A program made the position numbers and the translations under genes. Positions 41,531-50,698 of a stretch of 64,000 nucleotides of DNA are shown piece after piece; positions within the stretch are counted from its first letter, which is position 1; every line of letters starts with the position of its first letter. The notes beneath the pieces were generated by a model, which searched no databases, was not told the DNA's origin, and worked only from the letters and a program-made list of their open reading frames with translations. This stretch comes from Candidatus Caldisaccharidevorator malaysiensis (GTDB taxonomy: Bacteria; Armatimonadota; Fervidibacteria; Fervidibacterales; Fervidibacteraceae): the NCBI GenBank assembly GCA_025057575.1, contig JANXBO010000004.1, positions 1-64,000 on the forward strand, given 5' to 3'.

Positions 41531-43156
41531 TTATCCCTTCAAAGTGCGGGCAAAGAGTTCTCCCAGTCTTTTAAGGGCGGGCGAGATGTCGGATGGGGAC
41601 AAACGGACATCCAAAACAGTGAATACGTCGCTATCTCGTGCCTGGTGCAGGGCTTTCCTTAACTGAAGTCCAGTCTCAACAACAACTCCCTTGCCGCCTA
41701 AGGCTCGAGCGATTTCCGAGAAGTTTAGCGTTGGAAGGTTGACAAAGGAAGCATTCTCGTGCCCCATCGCTCTCAGTGATGCGTAGCAAGAGTTGTTCAG
41801 CACAATGATGATCGGGTTCAGACCCAATTTCTTTGCGGTCACCAGTTCCATCCCCGTCATCAAAAACCCTCCGTCGCCTACCAAAGCGATGGCTCTTCGG
41901 AAAGGATCTGCCAGGCTGGCACCAATCACACCCGGAATGGCAAAACCCATACTGGCATAGTAGGCGGGACAAAGAAAAGAGGTGCCCTCGTGGGTCTGAA
42001 TATCATCACAGGCGAAAAGAGCGTCGCCCACATCGTTGACTAATAGGGTGTCGTCATTTATGAAGGCGTTAAGTTCATAAAGAAGTCCCTTCATTGTGAT
42101 GGGACCGGGTGACGGCTCCACTCGAGGTCTCATCGTCGGGATAGGTTCAGTATGATGGGGTTTTAACTCTTGGGAGCGGGTCAGTTCTTCCACGAACTCC
42201 CGGAAATCCACATTGGGGTATTCGTGGTATCCAATGGCGATCTTCTCGGAAGTTGCCAAGATGGTCTTTTCGGCGTTTAAATGCGCGGTGAACATTCCCA
42301 AATTAATGTCCGTAAGAAAGGCACCCAGCATCAGTAAGCAGTCGGAACCCTCAACTAATTCCCGAACGGTCGGATCGCCTGCTTCGCCGTTATAGATGCC
42401 GATGTAGAGAGGATGGTGTTCCGGAAAGGCAGATTTTCCCAACATAGTGGAGCAGACAGGTATCTGGAGTTTCTCCGCCAGTTCCACGACGGTTTCTTGG
42501 AGATTGAACCGGTGCACTTCTACATCAACCAAAAGGACAGGGCACTGGGCCTTGTTGAGAGCCTGAATGGTTTCCGAAAGGGCTTCCAACAAAGCACCCC
42601 TGCTGACTTTTTTAACAGGAGGGCGTTCATAGGGTAACTCGTCTATATTGGCATCCACCATATCTCGGGGCACTTCAATGTAAACAGGTCTTTTGAAAGT
42701 CAAAGCAGTCTCTATAGCCCTATGGATCTCTGCATCAGCCGTCAGGGGATTGTCCAGTATAGTGGCATAAGCAGTGACTTCTTGATACACCCGCCATTGA
42801 GTCTCAAAGGTCTTCACTTTGTGGTGAAGAAGGTCCCTCTCCCGTCGTTCCCGTATCCCCGGAGCGCCACTGACGACGACGAGTGGTGATTTCTCTGCAT
42901 AAGCCTGCGCCACGCTGTTGACCATATTTAAGGCGCCGACCCCGTAAGTGACGACAGCGACCCCCAGTCCCCGAACCCGTGAATAAGCGTCAGCGGCAAA
43001 CCCTGCCGACGGTTCGTGGGTCATCACCACGATCTCTAATGGACTTTCCTCAAGGGCATCGTAGAGGCTGAGGGCAAAATCGCCGGGAATCCCAAAAGCG
43101 TGGCGGACCCCGTGCGCATACAGCGTCTCAAACAAGTGGAGCGCCAACTTAGGCAC
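41531..43156 (-). CDS. TPP-dependent 2-keto-acid decarboxylase (indolepyruvate/pyruvate-decarboxylase-like)
   Basis: 541 residues. 'THEPSAGFAADAYSRVRG' holds the TPP-activating Glu; 'LLHHKVKTFETQWR' is the HH motif of pyruvate/indolepyruvate decarboxylases; 'LVGDGGFLMTGMELVTAKKLGLNPIIIVLNNSCYASL' is the C-terminal TPP/Mg motif. This separates it from acetolactate synthase. It could make an aldehyde from pyruvate, phenylpyruvate or indolepyruvate. No alcohol dehydrogenase is adjacent. The upstream 230-nt region has no obvious promoter beyond AT-poor sequence. Confidence 0.9.
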   Translation of the reverse strand: MPKLALHLFETLYAHGVRHAFGIPGDFALSLYDALEESPLEIVVMTHEPSAGFAADAYSRVRGLGVAVVTYGVGALNMVNSVAQAYAEKSPLVVVSGAPGIRERRERDLLHHKVKTFETQWRVYQEVTAYATILDNPLTADAEIHRAIETALTFKRPVYIEVPRDMVDANIDELPYERPPVKKVSRGALLEALSETIQALNKAQCPVLLVDVEVHRFNLQETVVELAEKLQIPVCSTMLGKSAFPEHHPLYIGIYNGEAGDPTVRELVEGSDCLLMLGAFLTDINLGMFTAHLNAEKTILATSEKIAIGYHEYPNVDFREFVEELTRSQELKPHHTEPIPTMRPRVEPSPGPITMKGLLYELNAFINDDTLLVNDVGDALFACDDIQTHEGTSFLCPAYYASMGFAIPGVIGASLADPFRRAIALVGDGGFLMTGMELVTAKKLGLNPIIIVLNNSCYASLRAMGHENASFVNLPTLNFSEIARALGGKGVVVETGLQLRKALHQARDSDVFTVLDVRLSPSDISPALKRLGELFARTLKG

Positions 43157-43263
43157 TGCCGTTACCTCCCGTTTGACTTAGCAGTTTCTGCCCCAATCCT
43201 ATTTTGCCACGACTTAAATGGGGTTCGTCTCGTGCCGCTCAGCCTTGAATCAAGAGTCGCACA

Positions 43264-43357
43264 AACCCTTACCAAACGCACTGTGATGAGCAATTTGTGG
43301 TGTGTGTGCGCAAAAATCAAAGCCTCTGCGCATAAAGGTCATTGTTGGTAAAGGGTT
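43264..43357. repeat. Nested inverted repeat between two reverse-strand genes
   Basis: AACCCTTACCAA (43264-43275) pairs with TTGGTAAAGGGTT (43345-43357, one bulge), enclosing a second pair of TGCGCA hexamers (around 43307 and 43327). It starts 13 nt after the stop of the 858-residue gene on the reverse strand. It may be a 3'-UTR structure, a terminator without T-run, or a leader structure of the TPP enzyme gene. Confidence 0.4.
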
Positions 43358-43370
43358 GAGAACCGTTGGT

Positions 43371-45947
43371 CTACTCTATCGGAGCCAGGGGGGTCACACG
43401 AAATTGGGAAATGGCGACCCGGGTGTGTCCTTGAGAACCGGACCAACGCCGAGCCGATAAAACCACCATTCCAGAAGGAATCGGGGGACCTCCTGCTAAG
43501 TTCTCATCCTTGATCCGGAAAATTTCCGTTCCGTCCAGCGTTGCGTGCAGTTCAGGACCCTTTAACCGAATCAGAAGCCGATGCTCCTCTTGGTCAGCGA
43601 CCCAACTGGTGTCCACTAACGGATTGTCATCATTAGTGCTGACTCCATTGGAGATTTTGTGCAACTGGACCCGTTTCATCTTCGGTCCATAAAGGTTCAA
43701 GGAGTAGGAGTTGGACGGGTCCTGATGGCGAAAGGCAACCCAAAAACCATCTCTCCAATCCGAGCCATACTCCAAAACACGAAACCGAATTTCTACTTCA
43801 TAGTCGGACCAATCCCCAAATCCGGTCTGAATACCCGAAGCGATCCATCCGTCGGTTCCGCTGTCTTCGCCGATAAGTTGACCGGAGCGAACCTGCCATT
43901 TGCCCTCTGTCACTTTCCAGGTGGGGTAGGGCTCTGCGCCTTCCTGATAGGAACGGAAATCCTCATTGTATGGGTTGCCGGCAAAGAGGACGCGGGCAAA
44001 TCGTTCGGGTTCGTGAAACCAGCGCTGACATCGGGACCAGGCTAAAAGGAGGGGATCATTTTCAGAACCTTTCGGACGGTCAATCCGGTAAAGGTTCAAT
44101 CGCCATTCGTTACCGGTTCTGGGTGTTTCTATCCCCAAACTCTTGAAGGGAATTGCCATCTCTACTGTCCAGCCATCGTCTTTATCGTCCCGCTTGTTGA
44201 CGGTGCCCCTAACGTGAACAGCCGACAAAAACCCCTCACAGTTCCACAAGGCGTTCTTTTTGGCATCCTTCACACCCTCTACGGGATCGGGAATGATCAG
44301 GTCAATTTGAGTGTTAAGGGGATTGATCTGAAACTCAAAGTAATTCAACCCATCACCGTCTGGATCAATGAAGGCTTCTACCACTTCTTCTTCCCATAAA
44401 AAGTCATCCCGTTGTGTTTTTGTCGCCCATATATCGTCATCTTCGCACTCAAAGGCGATGTATAGGTAAGACGAGTCCCAAGTCAGTCGTGCAATTGTCC
44501 TGGGGTAGGGACGCCCTCTAATGTCCGATAAAAGTAAAGCAGGCGTCTGTTTCCATATGGACTCGTTGAGAACGCCGTCAACGGCAACTGGTTCGGTGGT
44601 TCTCAGAATTAAACTTTTTTTCAGGGGTGGTTTCTCCGACACTTGTTTGGCGGCGAAGTGCAAAATGGAGCGGGCTAAAAGGGGAAGAAGATTATCACTC
44701 CACAAGCGGTGCCAAACATACAAAAAACGACCGGGCGCCAAGGGACCTTTGTGATATTGAAGAAAGGCAATCGCGTCACCGTATGATTTGCCTTGGTCGT
44801 CCTTCAACGTCCAGACGGGTAAGTAAGTAAAATCCACCGGTTCGCCGCTGGGGGGATAAACAGGTCTCCATCTCAAGTCGCCGGAACGAGGAAAGGGGAA
44901 CCGGTCGGGGAGTTCAAAGGCTGGGTCCGGCTGGGCGGTTTTTTCAAAGACTAAATTGACGCCCTCTGGCGGTCCTTCCCATCCCCCACTGACGGGCAAC
45001 CCGACCTCCAGAGCGTTGCCCACCACCCTTCCTTTCTCGTCATAGTAAAAAGGGAAAGGTTGGGTTGGTAAGACGATGAGAAAGCCACCATCCCGCAGAT
45101 AGTTCCTTAAAGCCTTGATGGCATCCCTCTCCCTTTTGATACTGTAAAAAAACTGCTCTCCTGTCAGATAAAGGGCAATCGGAAAGCGGGAGGCATTGAA
45201 AAAGTCTTCATCAATCAGTTGCTGGGGTGTCAAGAGAGTCCAGTTTGTGGTAAGACCTGTTTTTACCAAATAACTGACGAGAGGATGGCTGAGAGGGCTT
45301 GACGGTGGCACGGCAGGAAGAATGGCAACTTGCCCCATATCTTTTAAGAGAGTCGCAAGGGACTCAAGTTTCTCCATTTCCCTCTGCTCCTCCTTCCACC
45401 GCTGTTGTTGTGCTTTCAAGCGGTTGATCAGCGAGTCCAAGGAAGCAGGAGATGAAGAGGTGACGGTTAGTGCGAACAGGTCTGCACCTTTGATAAAAAC
45501 AGTGGAGACCTTTTGGGGCTTTTCCTTTCTGTGAACCGTTACATAAAAGAGGTCTAAACGCCATCGGTAAAGAGGCGGATGGGCTCTAATGGCAGGAAAA
45601 AGGTCTGTTAAGGGGCGTTCCATCTGGGTCCCGTCAGCAAAGTTAATAACAGCGATAGGAAGTTTTTCTCGGGCAGCAACCAATCCGAAAAGGTAAGTTG
45701 CTGGCTCGTTGATCGGAATCTCTCTGTTGCGCACGAAACCCCTGCCCCTATTCAGCCTTGGATCTATGAGGTAAAAAGGAACACCATAGAGCCACTTTTC
45801 GCCAAATGGAAGACCGGCAAAGGAGTGGGGATCATTCCAGTCAAGAACAGGTCCCACGACGCAGTAGGGGGCGAGGGGGACAATTTTGAAAGGCGTTCCG
45901 GGAATCGTCCCCAGTAAGGAGGTCAGCAGAAAAGTCGGCAAGAACAA
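43371..45947 (-). CDS. Large secreted protein with CBM9-like and concanavalin-like domains
   Basis: 858 residues with an N-terminal signal (about 1-20, 'MFLPTFLLTSLLGTIPGTPF'). The first 450 residues carry a propeller/ThuA-like pattern I cannot assign ('DGGFLIVLPTQPFPFYYDEKG', 'QYHKGPLAPGRFLYVWHRLW'). A CBM9/DOMON-like sandwich follows ('AVDGVLNESIWKQ', 'SYLYIAFECEDDDIWATKTQRDDFLWEEEVVEAFIDPDGDGLNYFEFQIN', about 460-640). The last 170 residues resemble a LamG/3-keto-disaccharide-hydrolase-like fold ('VEIRFRVLEYGSDWRDGFWVAFRHQD', 'EEHRLLIRLKGPELHATLDG'). Probably polysaccharide binding. It ends the reverse-strand run of secreted genes. Confidence 0.65.
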   Translation of the reverse strand: MFLPTFLLTSLLGTIPGTPFKIVPLAPYCVVGPVLDWNDPHSFAGLPFGEKWLYGVPFYLIDPRLNRGRGFVRNREIPINEPATYLFGLVAAREKLPIAVINFADGTQMERPLTDLFPAIRAHPPLYRWRLDLFYVTVHRKEKPQKVSTVFIKGADLFALTVTSSSPASLDSLINRLKAQQQRWKEEQREMEKLESLATLLKDMGQVAILPAVPPSSPLSHPLVSYLVKTGLTTNWTLLTPQQLIDEDFFNASRFPIALYLTGEQFFYSIKRERDAIKALRNYLRDGGFLIVLPTQPFPFYYDEKGRVVGNALEVGLPVSGGWEGPPEGVNLVFEKTAQPDPAFELPDRFPFPRSGDLRWRPVYPPSGEPVDFTYLPVWTLKDDQGKSYGDAIAFLQYHKGPLAPGRFLYVWHRLWSDNLLPLLARSILHFAAKQVSEKPPLKKSLILRTTEPVAVDGVLNESIWKQTPALLLSDIRGRPYPRTIARLTWDSSYLYIAFECEDDDIWATKTQRDDFLWEEEVVEAFIDPDGDGLNYFEFQINPLNTQIDLIIPDPVEGVKDAKKNALWNCEGFLSAVHVRGTVNKRDDKDDGWTVEMAIPFKSLGIETPRTGNEWRLNLYRIDRPKGSENDPLLLAWSRCQRWFHEPERFARVLFAGNPYNEDFRSYQEGAEPYPTWKVTEGKWQVRSGQLIGEDSGTDGWIASGIQTGFGDWSDYEVEIRFRVLEYGSDWRDGFWVAFRHQDPSNSYSLNLYGPKMKRVQLHKISNGVSTNDDNPLVDTSWVADQEEHRLLIRLKGPELHATLDGTEIFRIKDENLAGGPPIPSGMVVLSARRWSGSQGHTRVAISQFRVTPLAPIE

Positions 45948-45951
45948 GGAT

Positions 45952-46986
45952 TCACACCTCCTGTTCGGTCTCTTCTGGTGTGAACGGTTCCCTCCCTGTC
46001 TTGCGGGACAAGAGGGCGGAGCGGATCATCAAGGGAATAGACCACTCGGGCTGGAAACCGATCAGGCTCCGCGCTTTTGTGTTGTCCAGATCAAAGACCC
46101 AGCGGACAGGGGTCTCATAGGACAAGACGGATTCGCCGGTCAGGTTTGCAATCAGGCGGCAGGCTTCGGGAAAGGGGAGTGGACCCGGACCGCTGACATT
46201 GAAGGCTTCCCCGTCCGCCGACGGATGTTCCAGACTAACGGCACAAATTCTTGCCACATCGCGAGCGTCCACAACCTGCTGGCTCCAGGGTCGTCCGTTT
46301 GTGTCGGTTACCGCACACAGCCGGTCCGATCCTTGTTCTTGCAAAAGGCGTTCCGCCAGTTGATCCCCTTCGGGATGATGGATTTCGCTTTTAGGATGTT
46401 GCCAGCCCGCCCGCAGAAGGGCAGCAACAAATCCGGTCGTCCAACGAGTCAGGATCTTATCCTCGGACAGAATAGCGGTCGGTCGGATCACGGTCACCTT
46501 TAGATTGGTGGATTGGGCAACGTCCCAGACGATCCGCTCCCCCGCCCACTTGCCGATGGCATAAACGCCGACCGGTCTTTTCGGGTGGGCTTCGTCTACG
46601 GGATGGTAACACGGGGCAAGTAAATGGGAATCGTTGGGGTAAACGGCTGACGAACTGATATGGACGAACCGATGGATGGCGGAGGAGCGTTGCGCCGCTG
46701 CGTGGACCAAATAGAAGGTGTTCATCAAGTTGTTTTGAAAGGCTTCCAGAGTAGAGGACACAAAATTCGCCGTATGAATCACAGCGTCCACTTCGCCGAC
46801 CACCGATTGGACGAACGACCAGTCCAGCAAGTTCCCCTCCCGAATGTCTACCGGAAGACCCGTTAGGCGCCCGGCAAGGGGATCATTCGGCAAGATGGCG
46901 GCAACGACTTGGTGATTCTTCGCTACTAACTGGCGCGTCAGTCGGGAGCCGACCTGACCGGCGGCACCGGTAACGAGGACTTTCAT
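45952..46986 (-). CDS. NAD-dependent epimerase/dehydratase (extended SDR)
   Basis: About 344 residues; start ATG 46986 with AGGAGGAG upstream, not the 5' extension to 47061. 'MKVLVTGAAGQVGSRLTRQLV' is the NAD-binding motif, 'ISSSAVYPND' and 'YAIGKWAG' give the catalytic Ser and Tyr-x-x-x-Lys, and 'FNVSGPGPLPFPEACRLI' is typical of the family. Acts on a nucleotide sugar or sugar-like substrate, unspecified. It lies 4 nt from the CBM9-like gene on the same strand. Confidence 0.85.
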   Translation of the reverse strand: MKVLVTGAAGQVGSRLTRQLVAKNHQVVAAILPNDPLAGRLTGLPVDIREGNLLDWSFVQSVVGEVDAVIHTANFVSSTLEAFQNNLMNTFYLVHAAAQRSSAIHRFVHISSSAVYPNDSHLLAPCYHPVDEAHPKRPVGVYAIGKWAGERIVWDVAQSTNLKVTVIRPTAILSEDKILTRWTTGFVAALLRAGWQHPKSEIHHPEGDQLAERLLQEQGSDRLCAVTDTNGRPWSQQVVDARDVARICAVSLEHPSADGEAFNVSGPGPLPFPEACRLIANLTGESVLSYETPVRWVFDLDNTKARSLIGFQPEWSIPLMIRSALLSRKTGREPFTPEETEQEV

Positions 46987-47244
46987 CCCTGCTCCTCCTA
47001 CTGTTCTTCTGCCCTCGGCGGTTTCTGAGGATCTCAAACTGATTAAGAAGGCGATCCGCATCCGTCCTTTGGGCTTGTAACCTTCAACAAGTTAGCGATC
47101 CGTTCCCCTTCCATTAGTGTCCCTCAACCCCTATGCCAAACGCTGCGTCGTAAATCGGTTTTCCTAACTTCACCATTATGCGGTCTTTTGCTTTGGCTGA
47201 AGGATAGCCCTCTTGTCGGAACTCTTCCTATTCTTTTTTCGGTG

Positions 47245-49251
47245 ATGTATCTGATCGGACGGGTGTGGTTCATTAGCCTTTTATGCTGTTGGGCGGTAAG
47301 TGTTGGACTGGGCGGGGAGGTGAATCAAGTGAAAGTTTCCGCCCGTCTGGCGGGCAAGGGGCTCAACAAGTGGTATGGAGGCAACAGAGCGCCACTCGTT
47401 CCATCGCCACTGGTAAAACTTCCGTGCGGGGCAGTCAGACCATTGGGTTGGCTCAGAGAGCAATTGGAGCGAATGGGATCGGGTTTGACCGGTCGCCTGA
47501 CGGAATTAAGTGCTTTTTGTCAGTATGAAAAGAGCGCCTGGGCTCGTCCGGATGGCGAGGGCGAACGGGGCTGGGAAGAACTTCCCTACTGGCTGAGAGG
47601 GCTGACGTCTTTGGCTTACCTTTTGGACGATCCGAAACTAAAGAAGGAAGCCCAACGGTGGATAGAACCGATTCTTGCCAGTCAGACCAAGGAGGGTTAC
47701 TTTGGTCCGCGAGAGAATTGGCGCCATCGGGACCTTTGGCCGAATATGCTGGTCCTTTATGTTTTAAGGACTCATTTTGAGGCGACCGGCGACAGAAGGA
47801 TCCTCAGTTTTATGACCAAATATTGCCAATTTTTGAACACGATTCCCTTGGAACAATTTCTGCCCGGCTCCTGGCAGAAGTGGAGGGGCGGAGACCTACT
47901 GGACTCGGTCCTGTGGCTCTACAACAAGACGGGTAACACCAGCCTGCTGGAACTGGCGCGGACAATTCATCAACGGACGGCGGACTGGTCCGGCGGGATT
48001 CCAACGTGGCACGGCGTCAATATCTGTCAAGGTTTTCGGGAGCCGGCGATCTACTATCAGCAATCGGGAGACCCCCGGTATCTGGCGGCGGCGGAAAGGA
48101 ACTACGACACAGTGATGGGCACTTACGGTCAGTTTCCGGGCGGTATGTTTGCTGCCGATGAGAATTGCCGGGAAGGTTACACCGGTCCTCAGCAGGCGGC
48201 GGAAACTTGCTCAATGTCCGAGTTCATCCACAGCCACGCTCTGATGACTAAAATCACCGGACAGTCCCTTTGGGCGGATCGGTGCGAAGAAGTTGCTTTT
48301 AACTCTTTACCCGCTGCCCTCACACCGGACATCAAGGGTCTTCACTACCTGACAGGTGCCAATATGGTTCAATTGGACCGGGAAGACAAATCTCCCTATC
48401 TTCAGAACGGCGGCACGATGCTCTCTTACAGTGCCACCGAACCAGCCTACCGGTGCTGCCTGCACAACTTCTCCATCGGCTGGACCTATTTTACCGAATA
48501 CCTGTGGATGGCGACTCTGGACGAGGGTCTAGCCGCCGTTCTTTATGCCCCCTGCCAGGTCCAGGCAAAAGCCGGTGATGGGACTCTTGTGACTCTGACG
48601 GTGGAAACGGACTACCCTTTTTCGGAAGACATCAGGATCACGGTCACTCCAAAGCGCCCCATTTCCTTCCCCCTCACCCTTCGCATCCCTGGTTGGTGTG
48701 ATCAGGCACAAATCTTGGTCAACAAAAAGGCGGTCAGGGGTCGGTGGAGCGCCGGTGATTTTGTCACCCTGACCCGTCCCTGGGTTAAGGGTGATGAGGT
48801 GCTGTTGAGGTTGCCGATGTCCTTGAAGGTCAAAGTCTGGGAGAAGCAGGGTGGTGCCGTATCGGTCACTTATGGTCCCCTCGCTTTCAGTCTCAAGATC
48901 GGGGAACGATGGGTGCGCTATGGCGGGACGGATGATTGGCCTGCTTACGAGGTTTTCCCGACAACGCCCTGGAACTACGGGTTACTGGTGGATCCGAAGG
49001 AGCCAGAGAGGTATCTAAAGATCGTGAGAGAAGACCGCCCCTTGCCCGAACAGCCTTTCGTCTCAGACGGTTCGCCGATCTGGATCCAGGCAAAGGGACG
49101 GCGTCTCCCTTCTTGGCAAATGGTGGGGGGCATTGTCGGTCCTCTCCCCAAAAGCCCTGTCACGAGCGACCAGCCGTTGGAAGACCTCCAACTCATCCCG
49201 ATGGGCTGCGCCCGATTGCGACTCACGGTGTTTCCCTTGTTGACGGAATAA
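47245..49251 (+). CDS. Secreted GH127-like beta-L-arabinofuranosidase (DUF1680)
   Basis: About 668 residues from ATG 47245, which gives a signal peptide ('MYLIGRVWFISLLCCWAVSVG'); a start at 47188 adds 19 residues. (alpha/alpha) barrel family DUF1680. Key residues by family knowledge (bifidobacterial HypBA1): catalytic/zinc Glu and Cys in 'ETC' (320-322 in this numbering) and the Cys-Cys pair in 'YRCCLHNFS' (404-405), all present. 'LWPNMLVLYVLRTHFEATGD' and 'DLLDSVLWLYNKTG' are typical. Predicted to remove beta-L-arabinofuranose from plant glycans or glycoproteins. Divergent from the epimerase; opens a forward run of secreted genes. Confidence 0.87.
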   Translation: MYLIGRVWFISLLCCWAVSVGLGGEVNQVKVSARLAGKGLNKWYGGNRAPLVPSPLVKLPCGAVRPLGWLREQLERMGSGLTGRLTELSAFCQYEKSAWARPDGEGERGWEELPYWLRGLTSLAYLLDDPKLKKEAQRWIEPILASQTKEGYFGPRENWRHRDLWPNMLVLYVLRTHFEATGDRRILSFMTKYCQFLNTIPLEQFLPGSWQKWRGGDLLDSVLWLYNKTGNTSLLELARTIHQRTADWSGGIPTWHGVNICQGFREPAIYYQQSGDPRYLAAAERNYDTVMGTYGQFPGGMFAADENCREGYTGPQQAAETCSMSEFIHSHALMTKITGQSLWADRCEEVAFNSLPAALTPDIKGLHYLTGANMVQLDREDKSPYLQNGGTMLSYSATEPAYRCCLHNFSIGWTYFTEYLWMATLDEGLAAVLYAPCQVQAKAGDGTLVTLTVETDYPFSEDIRITVTPKRPISFPLTLRIPGWCDQAQILVNKKAVRGRWSAGDFVTLTRPWVKGDEVLLRLPMSLKVKVWEKQGGAVSVTYGPLAFSLKIGERWVRYGGTDDWPAYEVFPTTPWNYGLLVDPKEPERYLKIVREDRPLPEQPFVSDGSPIWIQAKGRRLPSWQMVGGIVGPLPKSPVTSDQPLEDLQLIPMGCARLRLTVFPLLTE

Positions 49252-49285
49252 GGCGGTTTTAATAGCCAATGTCTTCACGGGTAAG

Positions 49286-50392
49286 GTGACGAATGTGGGA
49301 GTCTGGTCTTTTTCGCTTCTGCTCACCATTGTGGCTGGTCTGGCACCGAAAGGATCCGCCCGACCGGCTCCGGAGTGGGAAGCAGTGTTGCACAACCGAC
49401 AAGGGTGGATCGGCTCCGATTGTGCCTATTCGGTGGATTTGGGTAGGGAGCGGATCCTGTGGTTGTTTGATGATACCTTCTGCGGGGTCATTGAGCAGGG
49501 ACGCAGGGTTCAGGCGACGATGGAGGGGATTCGCAATAGTGTGGCGATTATGAGAGGGCGCCGGGCGCCGACGGCTTCGGTGACATTCTTTGTCAGGAAG
49601 GATCAGGATGGCAAGCCCTGCTCCTTTTTCACTCCACCCGACGGCAGTGGATGGTTTTGGTTCGGAGACGGGTTGCTGGTTCAAGACAGACTCTTCCTCT
49701 TTCTGTGGCAAATGATCAGTGATCCGAAACCGGGGACTCCTGAGGTGTTTCATTTCACTTTGAAAGGATCCAGTCTGGCGGTCATTTCCAACCCAGGGGA
49801 TGATCCAGACCGGTGGATGCCTACCTTTCACCCAATCCCTTTTGGTTCAGCCGGTGAGGTTTTTTGGGGAGGCGCCGTTGTTCGGGTTGGTGAGTGGGTT
49901 TACATTTACGGTCTGCGGGTTCAGGAGTCGGGGAAAGGAAGAGGGTTGGTGGTGGCGCGGGTGCCGGCTAATCGGATGGCTGACTTTTCCCACTGGCGAT
50001 TCTATTCATCGGATGGCTGGTCGGAAACTTTGGACCGGGCTCTTGTCCTCGTGGAGGACTGTCAACCGGAACTCTCCGTCTGCTACCTTCCAGACAAGAG
50101 AGTTTTTCTTATGGTTTACTCGCCATCGGATTTGCGTTCGGTCATTTTGTTGCGACGGGCACCCTCTCCGGTCGGTCCCTGGTCGGATCCGGTCGTCATC
50201 TATCAGTGCCCTGAACCTGCCCGAAACTCAAGGGTCTTCTGCTATGCGGCAAAAGCCCATCCGGAGATCTCGGAGCCGGGCGAACTGGTCGTTACCTATG
50301 CGACCAATTCGTTTCGCTTTCAAGATTTGTTGGACGATGCTTCCCTCTACTTTCCCCGCTTCCTTCGGCTCTTCCTAACGGCTGACCGATAG
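49286..50392 (+). CDS. Secreted DUF4185-like protein
   Basis: About 368 residues, start GTG 49286 (GTG 49295 is possible) with a hydrophobic N-terminus ('VWSFSLLLTIVAGLAPKGS'). Repeated 'DLGRERILWLFDDTFCG', 'DGLLVQDRLFLFLWQM' and 'VFWGGAVVRVGEWVYIYGLR' units and the 'GRGLVVARVPANRMADFSHWRFYSSDGW' section suit a five-bladed propeller of the DUF4185 family, thought to bind or cleave cell-surface glycans. Follows the GH127 gene by 34 nt. A hairpin terminator follows it. Assignment by style only. Confidence 0.6.
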   Translation: MTNVGVWSFSLLLTIVAGLAPKGSARPAPEWEAVLHNRQGWIGSDCAYSVDLGRERILWLFDDTFCGVIEQGRRVQATMEGIRNSVAIMRGRRAPTASVTFFVRKDQDGKPCSFFTPPDGSGWFWFGDGLLVQDRLFLFLWQMISDPKPGTPEVFHFTLKGSSLAVISNPGDDPDRWMPTFHPIPFGSAGEVFWGGAVVRVGEWVYIYGLRVQESGKGRGLVVARVPANRMADFSHWRFYSSDGWSETLDRALVLVEDCQPELSVCYLPDKRVFLMVYSPSDLRSVILLRRAPSPVGPWSDPVVIYQCPEPARNSRVFCYAAKAHPEISEPGELVVTYATNSFRFQDLLDDASLYFPRFLRLFLTADR

Positions 50393-50412
50393 AAGGAAGG
50401 GGGATTAGTGAC

Positions 50413-50443
50413 AAAAGGCAGGGAATCCCAGCGATTGCCTTTT
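50413..50443 (+). terminator. Probable terminator after the DUF4185-like gene
   Basis: AAAAGGCA (50413-50420) and TGCCTTTT (50436-50443) form an 8-bp stem with a 15-nt loop that itself contains GGGAATCCC. The stem ends in T's, as in intrinsic terminators. Confidence 0.55.
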
Positions 50444-50504
50444 AGAGGAATCCCGATCGTGCATTCTTAACGTTAAAAAGTTGGTAGTGAGGTCGGGCGT
50501 AAGG

Positions 50505-50606
50505 TTGAAATCTTTTATCGGTTCTGCCTTGCTTTTTTTGGCAGCCCCTTTCGTGCCAGGTCAAAAATTTATGGAAGCCGTCTGTCTTTTGCAACACTCT
50601 TGTTGA
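50505..50606 (+). CDS. Possible 33-residue secreted peptide or remnant gene
   Basis: TTG 50505 with a TAAGG next to it opens a 33-codon frame: a charged start, a good hydrophobic stretch ('SFIGSALLFLAAPFVPGQ') and then 'KFMEAVCLLQHSC' to a TGA. It looks like a signal peptide with almost no mature part. Either a tiny secreted peptide or the remains of a decayed secreted gene. Coding potential is not proven. Confidence 0.3.
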   Translation: MKSFIGSALLFLAAPFVPGQKFMEAVCLLQHSC

Positions 50607-50698
50607 GCATCACGGCACTTGGGAGGCGGTAGCAGTTTCTTTAGATCGTGCTATTAATTTCCTTAATGATCTCGTTGCGAGATCAGGGGTGGTGGATT

